A program made the position numbers and the translations under genes. DNA of 9,527 nt, taken from contig DHYT01000125.1 in NCBI GenBank assembly GCA_002415465.1, positions 1-9,527 of the forward strand, read 5' to 3'. This document shows, in pieces, positions 1-7,065 of the stretch (its first letter is position 1; each line of letters starts with the position of its first letter). The DNA is from Desulfobulbaceae bacterium UBA5123 (GTDB lineage: Bacteria; Desulfobacterota; Desulfobulbia; Desulfobulbales; UBA5123). Below the pieces are notes generated by a model. The model made no database searches. It worked only from the letters and a program-made list of their open reading frames with translations, and was not told where the DNA came from.

Positions 1-2004
1 CATGAAATCCGTACCCCCATGAATGCCATCCTGGGATTCAGCGAAATACTGGAAAAAGAAATAACCGGTGTACAGCAAAAAAAACATTTACAAGCCATCT
101 CATCCAGCGGAAAAATCCTGCTGGATTTGATCAACGATATCCTCGACCTCTCCAAGGTTGAAGCGGGGCGGCTTGAAATCCACCCCGAAAATTTGCACCT
201 TACCGCCATCAAACACCACCTCGAAGACCGCTTCAACCATCTGGCCCAGGAAAAGGGGCTTGCCTTCGCGCTGCTCTTCGATCCCGCCGCGCCGGAAACC
301 ATCCACACCGACGAGCAGCGCCTCAACCAAATCCTCGACAACCTGCTCAGCAACGCGATTAAATTCACCAGCCACGGATCGGTTACCCTGGAAGTCAAAC
401 CAGCCCCCGCCGACACGAAATACCTACGATATGAATTGCAAGACAACGAGGGGGTCCTCTGTTTTTCGGTTATCGACACCGGCATCGGCATCTCCCCCGA
501 CAAACAGGAAGCGATCTTTGAAGCCTTTCGCCAGGGCGACGGCTCAACCAGCAGACGTTACGGCGGCACCGGCCTTGGGCTCACCATCTCCCGGCAACTG
601 GCCGCGCTGCTCGGCGGCGAGATTCAACTCGACAGCCGGCCGGGCCAAGGCTGCACCTTTACGCTCTATCTGCCGCTCAACGGCTCGCCGGCTGAGCCCG
701 CCGCGAATCCACCGACCGCCATCAGCGGCCGCCCTGGCCCGCTCGAACCGTCGCCCCGGCAACCCGCGCCGGCCGCCCCCCTGGTGCCGGAAAGCTTTAT
801 CAACGACGATCGGCAGACGACCCGCAGCGGCGACAAGTCACTGTTGATCATCGAAGACGACAAGACCTTTGCCAAAATCCTCCTGCAGATGGCGCGCGAC
901 AAGGGCTACAAGGCGCTTGCCGCCGGCAGCGGCAGATCCGGCATACTCATGGCCAAGGAGTACCAGCCCAAGGCGATCATCCTCGATCTCGGGCTGCCCG
1001 ATCTCAACGGGACCACTGTCCTGGAAAGCCTCAAGGACGACCTGGACACCCGCCATATCCCGGTCCACATCATCTCGGCCAGCGATCAATCCTCCCAGAC
1101 CCTGCTCAAGGGCGCCATGGGCTTTCTGACCAAACCGGCCACCAGGGAAAAGCTCGATCAGGTGTTCAGCCAGTTCGAGGAGATCATCCATGGCGGCTGC
1201 AAAAGACTGCTGCTCGTGGACGACGACCAGGTAAGCCGCGACGATATCACAAAACTCCTGACTCCGCAGGGCATCGAGATAATCACCGCCGATTGCGGCG
1301 AGACGGCCTGCCAGTTGCTCGACTCGGAACCGGTTGACTGCATTATTCTTGACCTCGGCCTGCCGGACATGAGCGGCTTCGACCTGCTGGCCAGGATCGA
1401 AAAAAAAGAGGGCATCGCCAAGGTCCCGATCATCGTCTATACCGGCCGCGATCTGACCACCGAGGAAAACGACAGGCTGCGGCCCCACGCCCGCACGGTG
1501 GTGGTCAAGGGGGCCGAGTCCAATGAACGGCTGCTGGACGAGGTGTCGCTGTTCATGCACAGCATGACCGCCAACCTCCCGCCCGAGCAGCGGGCGATGA
1601 TCAAGATGATCCATGACCGGGACGAGGTCTTCGTTAACAAGAAAATCCTGCTGGTCGATGACGATATGCGCAACACCTTCGCCCTCTCGGGCCTCCTGCA
1701 AAAACTCGGGATGCAGGTCGCCATGGCCGCCAACGGCCAGCAGGCCCTGGACAAGCTGGATGGCGCCGAAACCTTCGACATGGTGCTGATGGATATCATG
1801 ATGCCGGTTATGGACGGCTACGAGACAACCCGCAGGATCAAAAAGCTGGCCCGCTTCAAGGACCTGCCGGTTATCGCGCTCACCGCCAAGGCGATGCCGG
1901 AAGACCGGCGGCTCTGCCTGGAAGCGGGCGCCGACGACTACCTGGCCAAACCCATCGATCAGGAACGGCTCCTCTCCCTGATGCGGGTATGGCTTTTCAA
2001 GTAA
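1..2004 (+). CDS. Hybrid sensor histidine kinase with three C-terminal receiver domains (5'-truncated by window)
   Basis: The frame is open from base 1, where the first codons read HEIRTP, a canonical H-box. The window therefore begins on the predicted phospho-accepting histidine, and the whole sensor region and true start lie outside. Counting that His as residue 1, the rest of the DHp helix pair runs to about 60. The HATPase_c domain covers about 95-226, with the N-box Asn in LLSNAIKFT (nt 352-354), the G1 box DTGIGI (Asp at nt 475-477), a FEAFRQGD F-box and a GGTGLGL G2 box. A Pro/Ala-rich linker (about 227-275) leads to three receivers with acceptor Asp codons at nt 985-987, 1351-1353 and 1792-1794. 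All keep the conserved Lys (FLTKP, VVVKG, YLAKP). REC1 and REC2 share the acceptor motif LDLGLPD; REC3 has the classical MDIMMPVMDG. Family knowledge: such kinases autophosphorylate on His and relay to their receivers. The 33-nt gap to cheR suggests one transcript. The input signal and membrane topology cannot be told. Confidence 0.95.
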   Translation, partial: HEIRTPMNAILGFSEILEKEITGVQQKKHLQAISSSGKILLDLINDILDLSKVEAGRLEIHPENLHLTAIKHHLEDRFNHLAQEKGLAFALLFDPAAPETIHTDEQRLNQILDNLLSNAIKFTSHGSVTLEVKPAPADTKYLRYELQDNEGVLCFSVIDTGIGISPDKQEAIFEAFRQGDGSTSRRYGGTGLGLTISRQLAALLGGEIQLDSRPGQGCTFTLYLPLNGSPAEPAANPPTAISGRPGPLEPSPRQPAPAAPLVPESFINDDRQTTRSGDKSLLIIEDDKTFAKILLQMARDKGYKALAAGSGRSGILMAKEYQPKAIILDLGLPDLNGTTVLESLKDDLDTRHIPVHIISASDQSSQTLLKGAMGFLTKPATREKLDQVFSQFEEIIHGGCKRLLLVDDDQVSRDDITKLLTPQGIEIITADCGETACQLLDSEPVDCIILDLGLPDMSGFDLLARIEKKEGIAKVPIIVYTGRDLTTEENDRLRPHARTVVVKGAESNERLLDEVSLFMHSMTANLPPEQRAMIKMIHDRDEVFVNKKILLVDDDMRNTFALSGLLQKLGMQVAMAANGQQALDKLDGAETFDMVLMDIMMPVMDGYETTRRIKKLARFKDLPVIALTAKAMPEDRRLCLEAGADDYLAKPIDQERLLSLMRVWLFK

Positions 2005-2037
2005 TGTCCTTCATGCCGCAGGTCTCGGGGAGGAGCC

Positions 2038-2895
2038 ATGCACCGCCAGGAGTGTGAAAAGACAAAGCGCTTGGAAACAGAGCTTCTGCTTGAGGCGATC
2101 TTTCGCCGATATGGCTATGATTTCCGCCATTACGCGCGGGCGTCGCTGGCCAGGCGCCTCGACATGCAGCTCCGGCGCCAGAAGCTCGCCCATATCTCCG
2201 AGCTGATCCCCGTGCTGCTCCACGACCAGGCGGCCTTTGACCTTTTTCTGCTGGACATGTCGATCACGGTCACCGACATGTTCAGAAACCCGCATTTTTT
2301 TCAAGAACTGCGGGAAAAGGTCATCCCGAAGCTCAAGACCTGGCCCTATGTGAAGATATGGTGCGCCGGTTGCGCCACCGGCGAGGAGGTCTATTCGCTG
2401 GCCATCCTGCTCCAGGAGGAAAAATTTTACGATCGCTGTCAGATCTATGCCACCGATTACAACAACCGCTCCCTTGCCATTGCCAGGGACGGCATCTACG
2501 GGCTGGACAAGATCAAGAATTACACCGCCAACTACAATAAAACCGGGGCAAGGGGATCCTTCGCGGATTACTATCATGCCAAGTACGACGGCGCCAAGAT
2601 GAACGAGGGCCTCAAGCGGAACATCGTCTTTTCGCACCACAACCTCGCCACCGATTCGGTATTCGGCGAGATGAACCTGATCCTCTGTCGCAACGTCCTG
2701 ATCTATTTTGACCAGGATCTGCAGAACCGGGTTCTCGATCTCTATGCGGAAAGCCTCTGCGCCGGCGGTTTTCTCTGCCTGGGCGCCAAGGAGTCGCTGC
2801 AGTTTTCAAGCGTCGCGGATACCTTTGACCCTGTTTCGAGAAAAAACAATATCTATCGCAAGAACTATGCTCGCACGGAGGGGGTGCTTGGCTGA
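2038..2895 (+). CDS. cheR: CheR-type protein-glutamate O-methyltransferase
   Basis: This 285-residue protein matches the usual CheR length. The family transfers a methyl group from S-adenosylmethionine to glutamate side chains, classically on chemoreceptors. Visible in order are: an Arg-rich N-terminal helical part (about 15-75); the CheR segment TVTDMFRNPHFF (78-89, compare the usual TxxFFR); the SAM-binding glycine motif WCAGCATGEEVYSLA (108-122); an ATDYNN acidic loop (138-143) that should contact SAM; and the strand NLILCRNVLIYF (213-224), diagnostic of CheR. No TPR or other C-terminal extension is present. The ATG is preceded by a strong GGGGAGGAG Shine-Dalgarno at 2027-2035. It follows the hybrid kinase by 33 nt, and its last 8 bases overlap the probable start of cheB. 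Without CheA, CheW or a chemoreceptor nearby, its substrate is unknown and may be the sensor half of the upstream kinase rather than a classical receptor. Confidence 0.95.
   Translation: MHRQECEKTKRLETELLLEAIFRRYGYDFRHYARASLARRLDMQLRRQKLAHISELIPVLLHDQAAFDLFLLDMSITVTDMFRNPHFFQELREKVIPKLKTWPYVKIWCAGCATGEEVYSLAILLQEEKFYDRCQIYATDYNNRSLAIARDGIYGLDKIKNYTANYNKTGARGSFADYYHAKYDGAKMNEGLKRNIVFSHHNLATDSVFGEMNLILCRNVLIYFDQDLQNRVLDLYAESLCAGGFLCLGAKESLQFSSVADTFDPVSRKNNIYRKNYARTEGVLG
2877..2881 (+). promoter_or_regulatory. Shine-Dalgarno that sets the cheB TTG start
   Basis: GGAGG, extended by further G residues to 2884, lies inside the last codons of cheR. It is six bases upstream of a TTG at 2888 that is in frame with CheB. 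The alternative in-frame ATG at 2867 lies before this site, has only a poor AAGAA-like sequence upstream, and would add seven residues with no family counterpart. Confidence 0.7.
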
Positions 2896-3508
2896 ACAAT
2901 ATCGCACCGTGGTGATCGGGGCCTCGGCCGGCGGCTTGACCGCGCTGGCGACGATTCTCTCCCGGCTGCCCCAAAACTACCCGGCCCCGGTGGTCATCGT
3001 TCAGCATGTCAAGGAGGAAGGGACAGACGGCTATCGGGCGGTTTTCCTCGGCAAAAGATGCCCCCTGCCGGTCAAGGAGGCGATCGACAAGGAACCGCTC
3101 AAGCCCGGCATCGTCTACCTGGCGCCAGCCGGCTATCATCTGCTCATCGAGGAACCCGGCCCCCTTCCCCTGTCGGTGGCCCCGCCGGTCAACTTTTCCC
3201 GGCCGTCCATCGACGTGCTGTTTGAAAGCGCGGCGGCGGTGCTCGGCGAACAGCTCATCGGCGTCATCCTCACCGGCGCCAACAGCGACGGCAGCCGCGG
3301 GATAAAAAAAATCAAGGAATACGGCGGCTATACCATGGTCCAGGACCCATCGGAAGCCGAGGTGCCGGCCATGCCCCTGGCCGCCATCGAATGCGCCGAT
3401 ATCGATGCGATTCTGCCCCTGGAACGGATCGGCGGCTTCCTGGCCGGGATTGACGGCCCGGCCATCCCGCTGGCAACGACAACGACCCACAAAACCAAAA
3501 CCAGCTGA
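2888..3508 (+). CDS. cheB: CheB-type protein-glutamate methylesterase, catalytic domain only
   Basis: This 206-residue protein corresponds to the C-terminal methylesterase domain of CheB alone. Full CheB has an N-terminal receiver and is about 350 residues. Numbering from the TTG start, the catalytic triad is visible: Ser13 in VIGASAGG, His40 in VIVQHV, and Asp134 in GVILTGANSDG. The family hydrolyses glutamyl methyl esters, and deamidates glutamines, on receptor proteins, opposing CheR. The start is taken as TTG at 2888, overlapping the cheR stop by 8 bases, because a strong GGAGG precedes it at the right distance. This suggests translational coupling that would keep CheR and CheB levels matched. 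Without a receiver it cannot be activated by phosphorylation in the classical way, so regulation would have to come from a partner such as a receiver of a neighbouring protein. The last ten or so residues are Thr/Lys-rich. Ten bases separate its stop from the next gene. Confidence 0.92.
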   Translation: MAEQYRTVVIGASAGGLTALATILSRLPQNYPAPVVIVQHVKEEGTDGYRAVFLGKRCPLPVKEAIDKEPLKPGIVYLAPAGYHLLIEEPGPLPLSVAPPVNFSRPSIDVLFESAAAVLGEQLIGVILTGANSDGSRGIKKIKEYGGYTMVQDPSEAEVPAMPLAAIECADIDAILPLERIGGFLAGIDGPAIPLATTTTHKTKTS

Positions 3509-3518
3509 GCGGCAACCA

Positions 3519-5138
3519 ATGCAAACCGAAAAACCTAAAACCCTGGTGGTCGATGACCGGCGGCAGAACCTCATCGCCATGAAGCGAATATTGAGCGGCC
3601 TGGAGACCGAACTGATCATGGCCTCCTCCGGCAACGAGGCGCTGGCGCTCACCCTTGAACACCAGTTCGCCCTCATCCTCCTCGATGTCATGATGCCGGG
3701 GATGGACGGCTTTGAAACCGCCGCCCTGTTGCGACAAAACGATGCCACCAGCGACATCCCGATCATCTTCGTCACCGCCATCGGCAAGGAAGACAAACAG
3801 ATCTTCAAGGGTTACGAAACCGGCGCCGTCGACTATCTCTTCAAACCCCTGGACGCCGACATCCTCAAGAGCAAGGTCAATATCTTCCTAGAACTGCACC
3901 GGCAGAAGGAGGCCCTCAACCTGGCGAACAAGGAATTGCAGAACGCCAATGAAAAAATCCTTGATCAGCAAAAGGGGGTTCTGGCCGAGGAACGGCTCAA
4001 CGTCCTTTTGCAGATGGCCGGCGCCACCGCCCATGAACTGAGCCAGCCCCTCACCGCCCTGCTTTTCGGCATCAACATCCTGGAAATGGATCACGAAAAT
4101 CCCGAACGGCGCCTCCGCCACATCGCCGATATCAAGAAGGCGGGGCAGCGAATCAGCGAAATCGTCAAAAAGATCAAGTCGATCAATCGTTACGAACTCA
4201 CCGCCCATGACCGCGACCACGACGTCATCAACCTCGATCAGACATTGAAGATCCTTCATATCGAGAACGACGACGCCTTTGCCCGTCTCATCCGCGAACT
4301 TTTACAGGAAGACACCAACATCGAGATCACCAGGGCGCGCGGCATCGCCGAAGGGCTTGAGACCTTCCGGCAGGACAACTTCGACATGATCTTCCTCAAT
4401 CACCTCCTGCCCGACGGCACCGGGATGGATTTTCTGACCCACCTGGGCACCCTGGTGCTGGACATCCCCACGGTGCTGACCACCGATCACGACGAGGCCA
4501 TCTTCACCTCCCAGTTGCTCCGGGCCGGCGCCTATGACTTCATCAACAAGGAAAAGGTTTCATACCTGGTGTTGAAACGGGTGTTGGCAAACACCATGGA
4601 AAAATTCCACCTGCACAAGGAAGTGCAGCAGGCCAAGGCCAAGATGGCGGAGATGCATACAACCGACACCCTCACCGGGGTCTGCAGCCGTCAGCATTTC
4701 TTTGATGTGCTGGAGATAGAATTCGAGCGCGCCAAGCGGTATGAAACCGATCTGGCTCTGCTGCTCCTCGATCTGGATGGATTTACCACCATCAACGATT
4801 CGTTCGGCCGCGCCACCGGCGATACCGTTATCGTCGAAATCGGCAAGATCCTGCAACAGTACAAGCGGTTGAACGATCAGGTCTGCCGTTACAGCGGCAA
4901 CGAGTTTGCCATGATCCTGCCCAACATCGACACCGTAAACGCCCTGACCGTCGCGGAAAAATTCCGGCAACTGGTTGCCTCGCGCACCTTTGACCATGCC
5001 GGCAACAAATTCTCGGTGACGGTGAGCGCCGGCATCGCCTCGTCGCAAAACGCCGTCACCTCCGAGGAGCTTCTCCGCCAGGGCAAACAGGCCCTGAGCA
5101 AGGCCAAAAAACTTGGCAAGAACCAGGTCAGCGCGTGA
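3519..5138 (+). CDS. Multidomain response regulator: REC - DHp-like (no ATPase) - pseudo-REC - degenerate GGDEF
   Basis: 539 residues from the ATG at 3519. The open frame extends upstream, but only through cheB in another frame, and receiver homology starts at residue 7. REC1 (about 7-128) is intact: Asp12/Asp13, acceptor Asp56 in LLDVMMPGMDG, Thr86, Lys109. A charged helix (about 128-160) leads to an H-box-like AHELSQPLTAL with His172 and a second helix to about 225, resembling a kinase DHp. No N, G1 or G2 box follows. REC2 (about 243-365) has Asn294 (nt 4398-4400) at the acceptor position (FLNHLLPDG) and Glu249-Asn250 for the acidic pair, so it should not be phosphorylated. The GGDEF domain (about 381-536) keeps DLDGF (418-422) and IND (425-427), but its signature reads SGNEF (459-463). 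The inhibitory-site RxxD (Arg450-Asp453) is intact five residues upstream. From what is known of GGDEF enzymes, loss of the third-position acid predicts little or no cyclase activity. Inference: REC1 receives phosphate from the upstream kinase and the C-terminus senses c-di-GMP. Confidence 0.9.
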   Translation: MQTEKPKTLVVDDRRQNLIAMKRILSGLETELIMASSGNEALALTLEHQFALILLDVMMPGMDGFETAALLRQNDATSDIPIIFVTAIGKEDKQIFKGYETGAVDYLFKPLDADILKSKVNIFLELHRQKEALNLANKELQNANEKILDQQKGVLAEERLNVLLQMAGATAHELSQPLTALLFGINILEMDHENPERRLRHIADIKKAGQRISEIVKKIKSINRYELTAHDRDHDVINLDQTLKILHIENDDAFARLIRELLQEDTNIEITRARGIAEGLETFRQDNFDMIFLNHLLPDGTGMDFLTHLGTLVLDIPTVLTTDHDEAIFTSQLLRAGAYDFINKEKVSYLVLKRVLANTMEKFHLHKEVQQAKAKMAEMHTTDTLTGVCSRQHFFDVLEIEFERAKRYETDLALLLLDLDGFTTINDSFGRATGDTVIVEIGKILQQYKRLNDQVCRYSGNEFAMILPNIDTVNALTVAEKFRQLVASRTFDHAGNKFSVTVSAGIASSQNAVTSEELLRQGKQALSKAKKLGKNQVSA

Positions 5139-5170
5139 AACCCGCCCCCCGTGCCGAAAAATGAATAAAA

Positions 5171-5207
5171 AAAAAGGGTTACAGCTCGAAAGGCTGTAAC
5201 CCTTTTT
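5171..5207. terminator. Bidirectional intrinsic terminator between the signalling operon and tRNA-fMet
   Basis: A perfect 15-bp stem (5171-5185 with 5193-5207) encloses a 7-nt loop, TCGAAAG. Read on the - strand it lies about 10 nt past the tRNA 3' end and runs into nine T residues (complement of 5167-5175), a textbook factor-independent terminator. Read on the + strand it lies 32 nt past the signalling operon's last stop, ends in TTTTT and is followed by GATTT, so it should also stop that transcript. Confidence 0.92.
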
Positions 5208-5217
5208 GATTTCCATT

Positions 5218-5294
<77 letters not shown>

Positions 5295-5307
5295 TCACGG
5301 TCTGAAC

Positions 5308-5335
5308 AACATACCACTTTTACTTTTAAAGTCAA
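5308..5335 (-). promoter_or_regulatory. Sigma-70-type promoter of tRNA-fMet
   Basis: On the - strand, TTGACT (complement of 5330-5335) is separated by 16 bases from TATGTT (complement of 5308-5313). The -10 box lies 13 bases upstream of the mature tRNA 5' end, which fits a transcript with a very short 5' leader for RNase P to remove. The spacer is A/T-rich, standing out from the GC-rich surroundings. Confidence 0.8.
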
Positions 5336-5344
5336 GGCTCTTGG

Positions 5345-5380
5345 GGGAATAAATACCTCTCCGAAATGACATTTATTCCC
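5345..5380. repeat. Perfect 10-bp inverted repeat with 16-nt spacer
   Basis: GGGAATAAAT (5345-5354) and ATTTATTCCC (5371-5380) are exact reverse complements flanking 16 bases. The element lies 50 bases past the ybgC stop and starts 10 bases upstream of the tRNA -35 box. In RNA from the ybgC strand it would form a stem-loop, but no T-run follows, so it is not a standard intrinsic terminator. It could be an mRNA 3' end structure, an operator or an upstream activating site. Confidence 0.6.
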
Positions 5381-5429
5381 GTGGCCAAACCCTGACCGAT
5401 ACAACTCGCAAAACTAAGCCGCGAGCAGC

Positions 5430-5840
5430 TCACAACGCCTGCAAACCGGCGAGAAGCCCCTCGGGAAACCGCACCAGCTTGCCGTTGCGATCCACGGCCG
5501 CGTTCACCGTGTATCCCTGCACCAGCAACCGCCCATCCGCTTCGCGAAGGATACGGTACTCAAATCGGCATGAAATCGGCTTCACCGCTCCCACGCCGGT
5601 TTCGATCAACAGCAGATCATCGTATCTGGCCGAGGCCTTGTAGCGGGCCTGACACTCCACCACCGGCATGATGATGCCCTGCCGTTCGAGTTCGCTGTAC
5701 GGCATGACGTGCGCTCGCATCAGTTCGGTCCGGCCCTGTTCGAAATAGCGGAGGTAATTGGCGTAATAGACCACCCCGCCCGCGTCGGTATCGCCGTACA
5801 ACACCCGGCAGCTACAACGATGGATAAACGGTTCGCGCAT
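5430..5840 (-). CDS. ybgC: YbgC-type acyl-CoA thioesterase (hotdog fold)
   Basis: 136 residues, normal for the YbgC/4-hydroxybenzoyl-CoA thioesterase group. The N-terminal signature YGDTDAGGVVYYANYLRYFE (15-34) is diagnostic. Asp17 aligns with the catalytic Asp of the family, followed by the conserved GxVxYxxY active-site helix start. The family hydrolyses acyl-CoA esters in the cytosol; YbgC of E. coli is encoded with tol-pal and associates with phospholipid-synthesis proteins. The ATG at 5840 was chosen because GGAGG (complement of 5845-5849) lies four bases upstream and homology starts a few residues later. The open frame continues upstream only through the tail of the neighbouring gene. 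The gene follows the ApgM-like gene by 22 bases on the same strand, so it is probably the last gene of the hom operon. Tol genes lie about 2.9 kb away, divergently transcribed. The natural substrate cannot be told from sequence. Confidence 0.9.
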   Translation of the reverse strand: MREPFIHRCSCRVLYGDTDAGGVVYYANYLRYFEQGRTELMRAHVMPYSELERQGIIMPVVECQARYKASARYDDLLLIETGVGAVKPISCRFEYRILREADGRLLVQGYTVNAAVDRNGKLVRFPEGLLAGLQAL

Positions 5841-5862
5841 CACCCCTCCGCAAGCGTCCGAC

Positions 5863-7062
5863 TCATCTGCCCAGCAAGACTTCCAGGAAATGCCTGCCGT
5901 CGGCAAGCTGCCCGCCGCTTTTGGCAACGGCCTCCTCGGTATAGGGCAAACCGCTGCCCTTGCCCTGGCGTCGGGAATCATAGATAATCACCGGCACCGG
6001 CTGATCCGAATGGGTGCGGATGGCAAGGGGGGTGAAATGATCCATGGCCACCGCCAACCTGAAATCGGTGCCGGCAAGGCCATCGACGATGGGCTGAACG
6101 ATGCGCTGATCAAAATCCTCGATGGCCTGCATCTTTTCGGCCAACAACCCCTGATGCCCGGCCTCGTCCGGGGCCTCGACGTGGACGAATACCAGATCCT
6201 TGCTCTTGAGGGCGCCGAGCGCGCCATCCACCTTGCCCTGATAGTTGGTGTCGAGATAACCGGTGGCGCCGGGGACATTGATGATCTCCATGCCGGCGTA
6301 CACCCCGATCCCCTTCAGGAGATCAACCGCGGAGATCAAGGCGCCGCTGATCCCGAACCGGTCGGCAAGGGTCGGCATGGACGGCGCCTTGCCCTCGCCC
6401 CAGAGCCACACCCCGTTGGCGGGATTGAGCCCCTTGGCCACCCGCGCCAGATTGACCGGATGGTCGGCCAGAATCAGCGCGGCCTTCGCCATCAACTCCG
6501 CCAAGGGCGGCACCACCCGGTACCGATCACGGTACCCGCCAACCTCCCGGCCGGTATGATCGTGGGGCGGCACGGTCACCAGGCCGTTGCTCTCCCCCCT
6601 GTAGACCAGCAGGTGCCGGTAGCTGACGCCCGGATACAAGCGAACCAGGTCGTTGCCCAGTTCCCGCTGCAGGGCCTCGATCAGCTGCCTGGCCTCGCCG
6701 GTGGTGATATGGCCGGCGCTGTAATCGACCATGGTCAAGCCGCCGTCATCGCCCTGCGCAACAGTGACCAGGTTGCAGCGGAAGGCGATCTCGCCGACGG
6801 CGAGCTCCACCCCCATGCTCGCGGCCTCAAGGGGGGCGCGGCCGGTATAGCACTCAACAGGCCGGTAGCCGGCCAGCGACAGGTTGGCGACATCGCTGCC
6901 GGGCGGAAACCCCTCCGGCACCGTGCGCAACAGGTAGAGTTCCCCGTCGGCGGCCAGTCGATCCATGGCCGGGGTGCGCGCCGCCGCCAGCGGGGTGCGG
7001 CCGCCCAGTTCGGCCATGGGCAGATCGCCCATGCCGTCGCCGACCAGAATGAGATACTTCAT
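5863..7062 (-). CDS. ApgM-like alkaline-phosphatase-superfamily enzyme, probable homoserine kinase
   Basis: 399 residues, resembling cofactor-independent phosphoglycerate mutases of the archaeal ApgM type. Metal-site and catalytic motifs are visible: GDGMGD (8-13, Asp9), the GSD motif with Ser56 aligning with the serine nucleophile of iPGM, APDEAGH (297-303; Asp298, His303), MDHFTP (340-345; Asp341, His342) and RTHS (349-352; His351). One subgroup of this family is widely annotated as 'proposed homoserine kinase', on the grounds that it replaces ThrB and sits beside hom. Here the ATG lies three bases after the hom stop, with GGAAGG as Shine-Dalgarno inside the end of hom, which is strong contextual support. 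The expected reaction would be homoserine plus ATP to O-phosphohomoserine, in the cytosol on the threonine branch. The alternative is true glycolytic phosphoglycerate mutase activity; sequence alone does not separate the two. The fold is certain, the substrate is inferred. Confidence 0.9.
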   Translation of the reverse strand: MKYLILVGDGMGDLPMAELGGRTPLAAARTPAMDRLAADGELYLLRTVPEGFPPGSDVANLSLAGYRPVECYTGRAPLEAASMGVELAVGEIAFRCNLVTVAQGDDGGLTMVDYSAGHITTGEARQLIEALQRELGNDLVRLYPGVSYRHLLVYRGESNGLVTVPPHDHTGREVGGYRDRYRVVPPLAELMAKAALILADHPVNLARVAKGLNPANGVWLWGEGKAPSMPTLADRFGISGALISAVDLLKGIGVYAGMEIINVPGATGYLDTNYQGKVDGALGALKSKDLVFVHVEAPDEAGHQGLLAEKMQAIEDFDQRIVQPIVDGLAGTDFRLAVAMDHFTPLAIRTHSDQPVPVIIYDSRRQGKGSGLPYTEEAVAKSGGQLADGRHFLEVLLGR

Positions 7063-7065
7063 GAC

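Noticed and set aside
838..1701. A 287-codon open frame on the - strand inside the hybrid kinase
   Set aside because: It is antisense to the well-conserved receiver domains, has no recognisable motif, and has the composition of a shadow frame.
3405..3518. N-terminal extension of the multidomain regulator back to an ATG at 3405
   Set aside because: The extra residues are read from cheB in another frame and are unlike any receiver N-terminus. The ATG at 3519 directly precedes the receiver domain.
2612..3808. A 398-codon open frame on the - strand across cheR, cheB and the regulator
   Set aside because: It spans three real genes antisense, including their boundaries, and shows no domain or sensible start signal.
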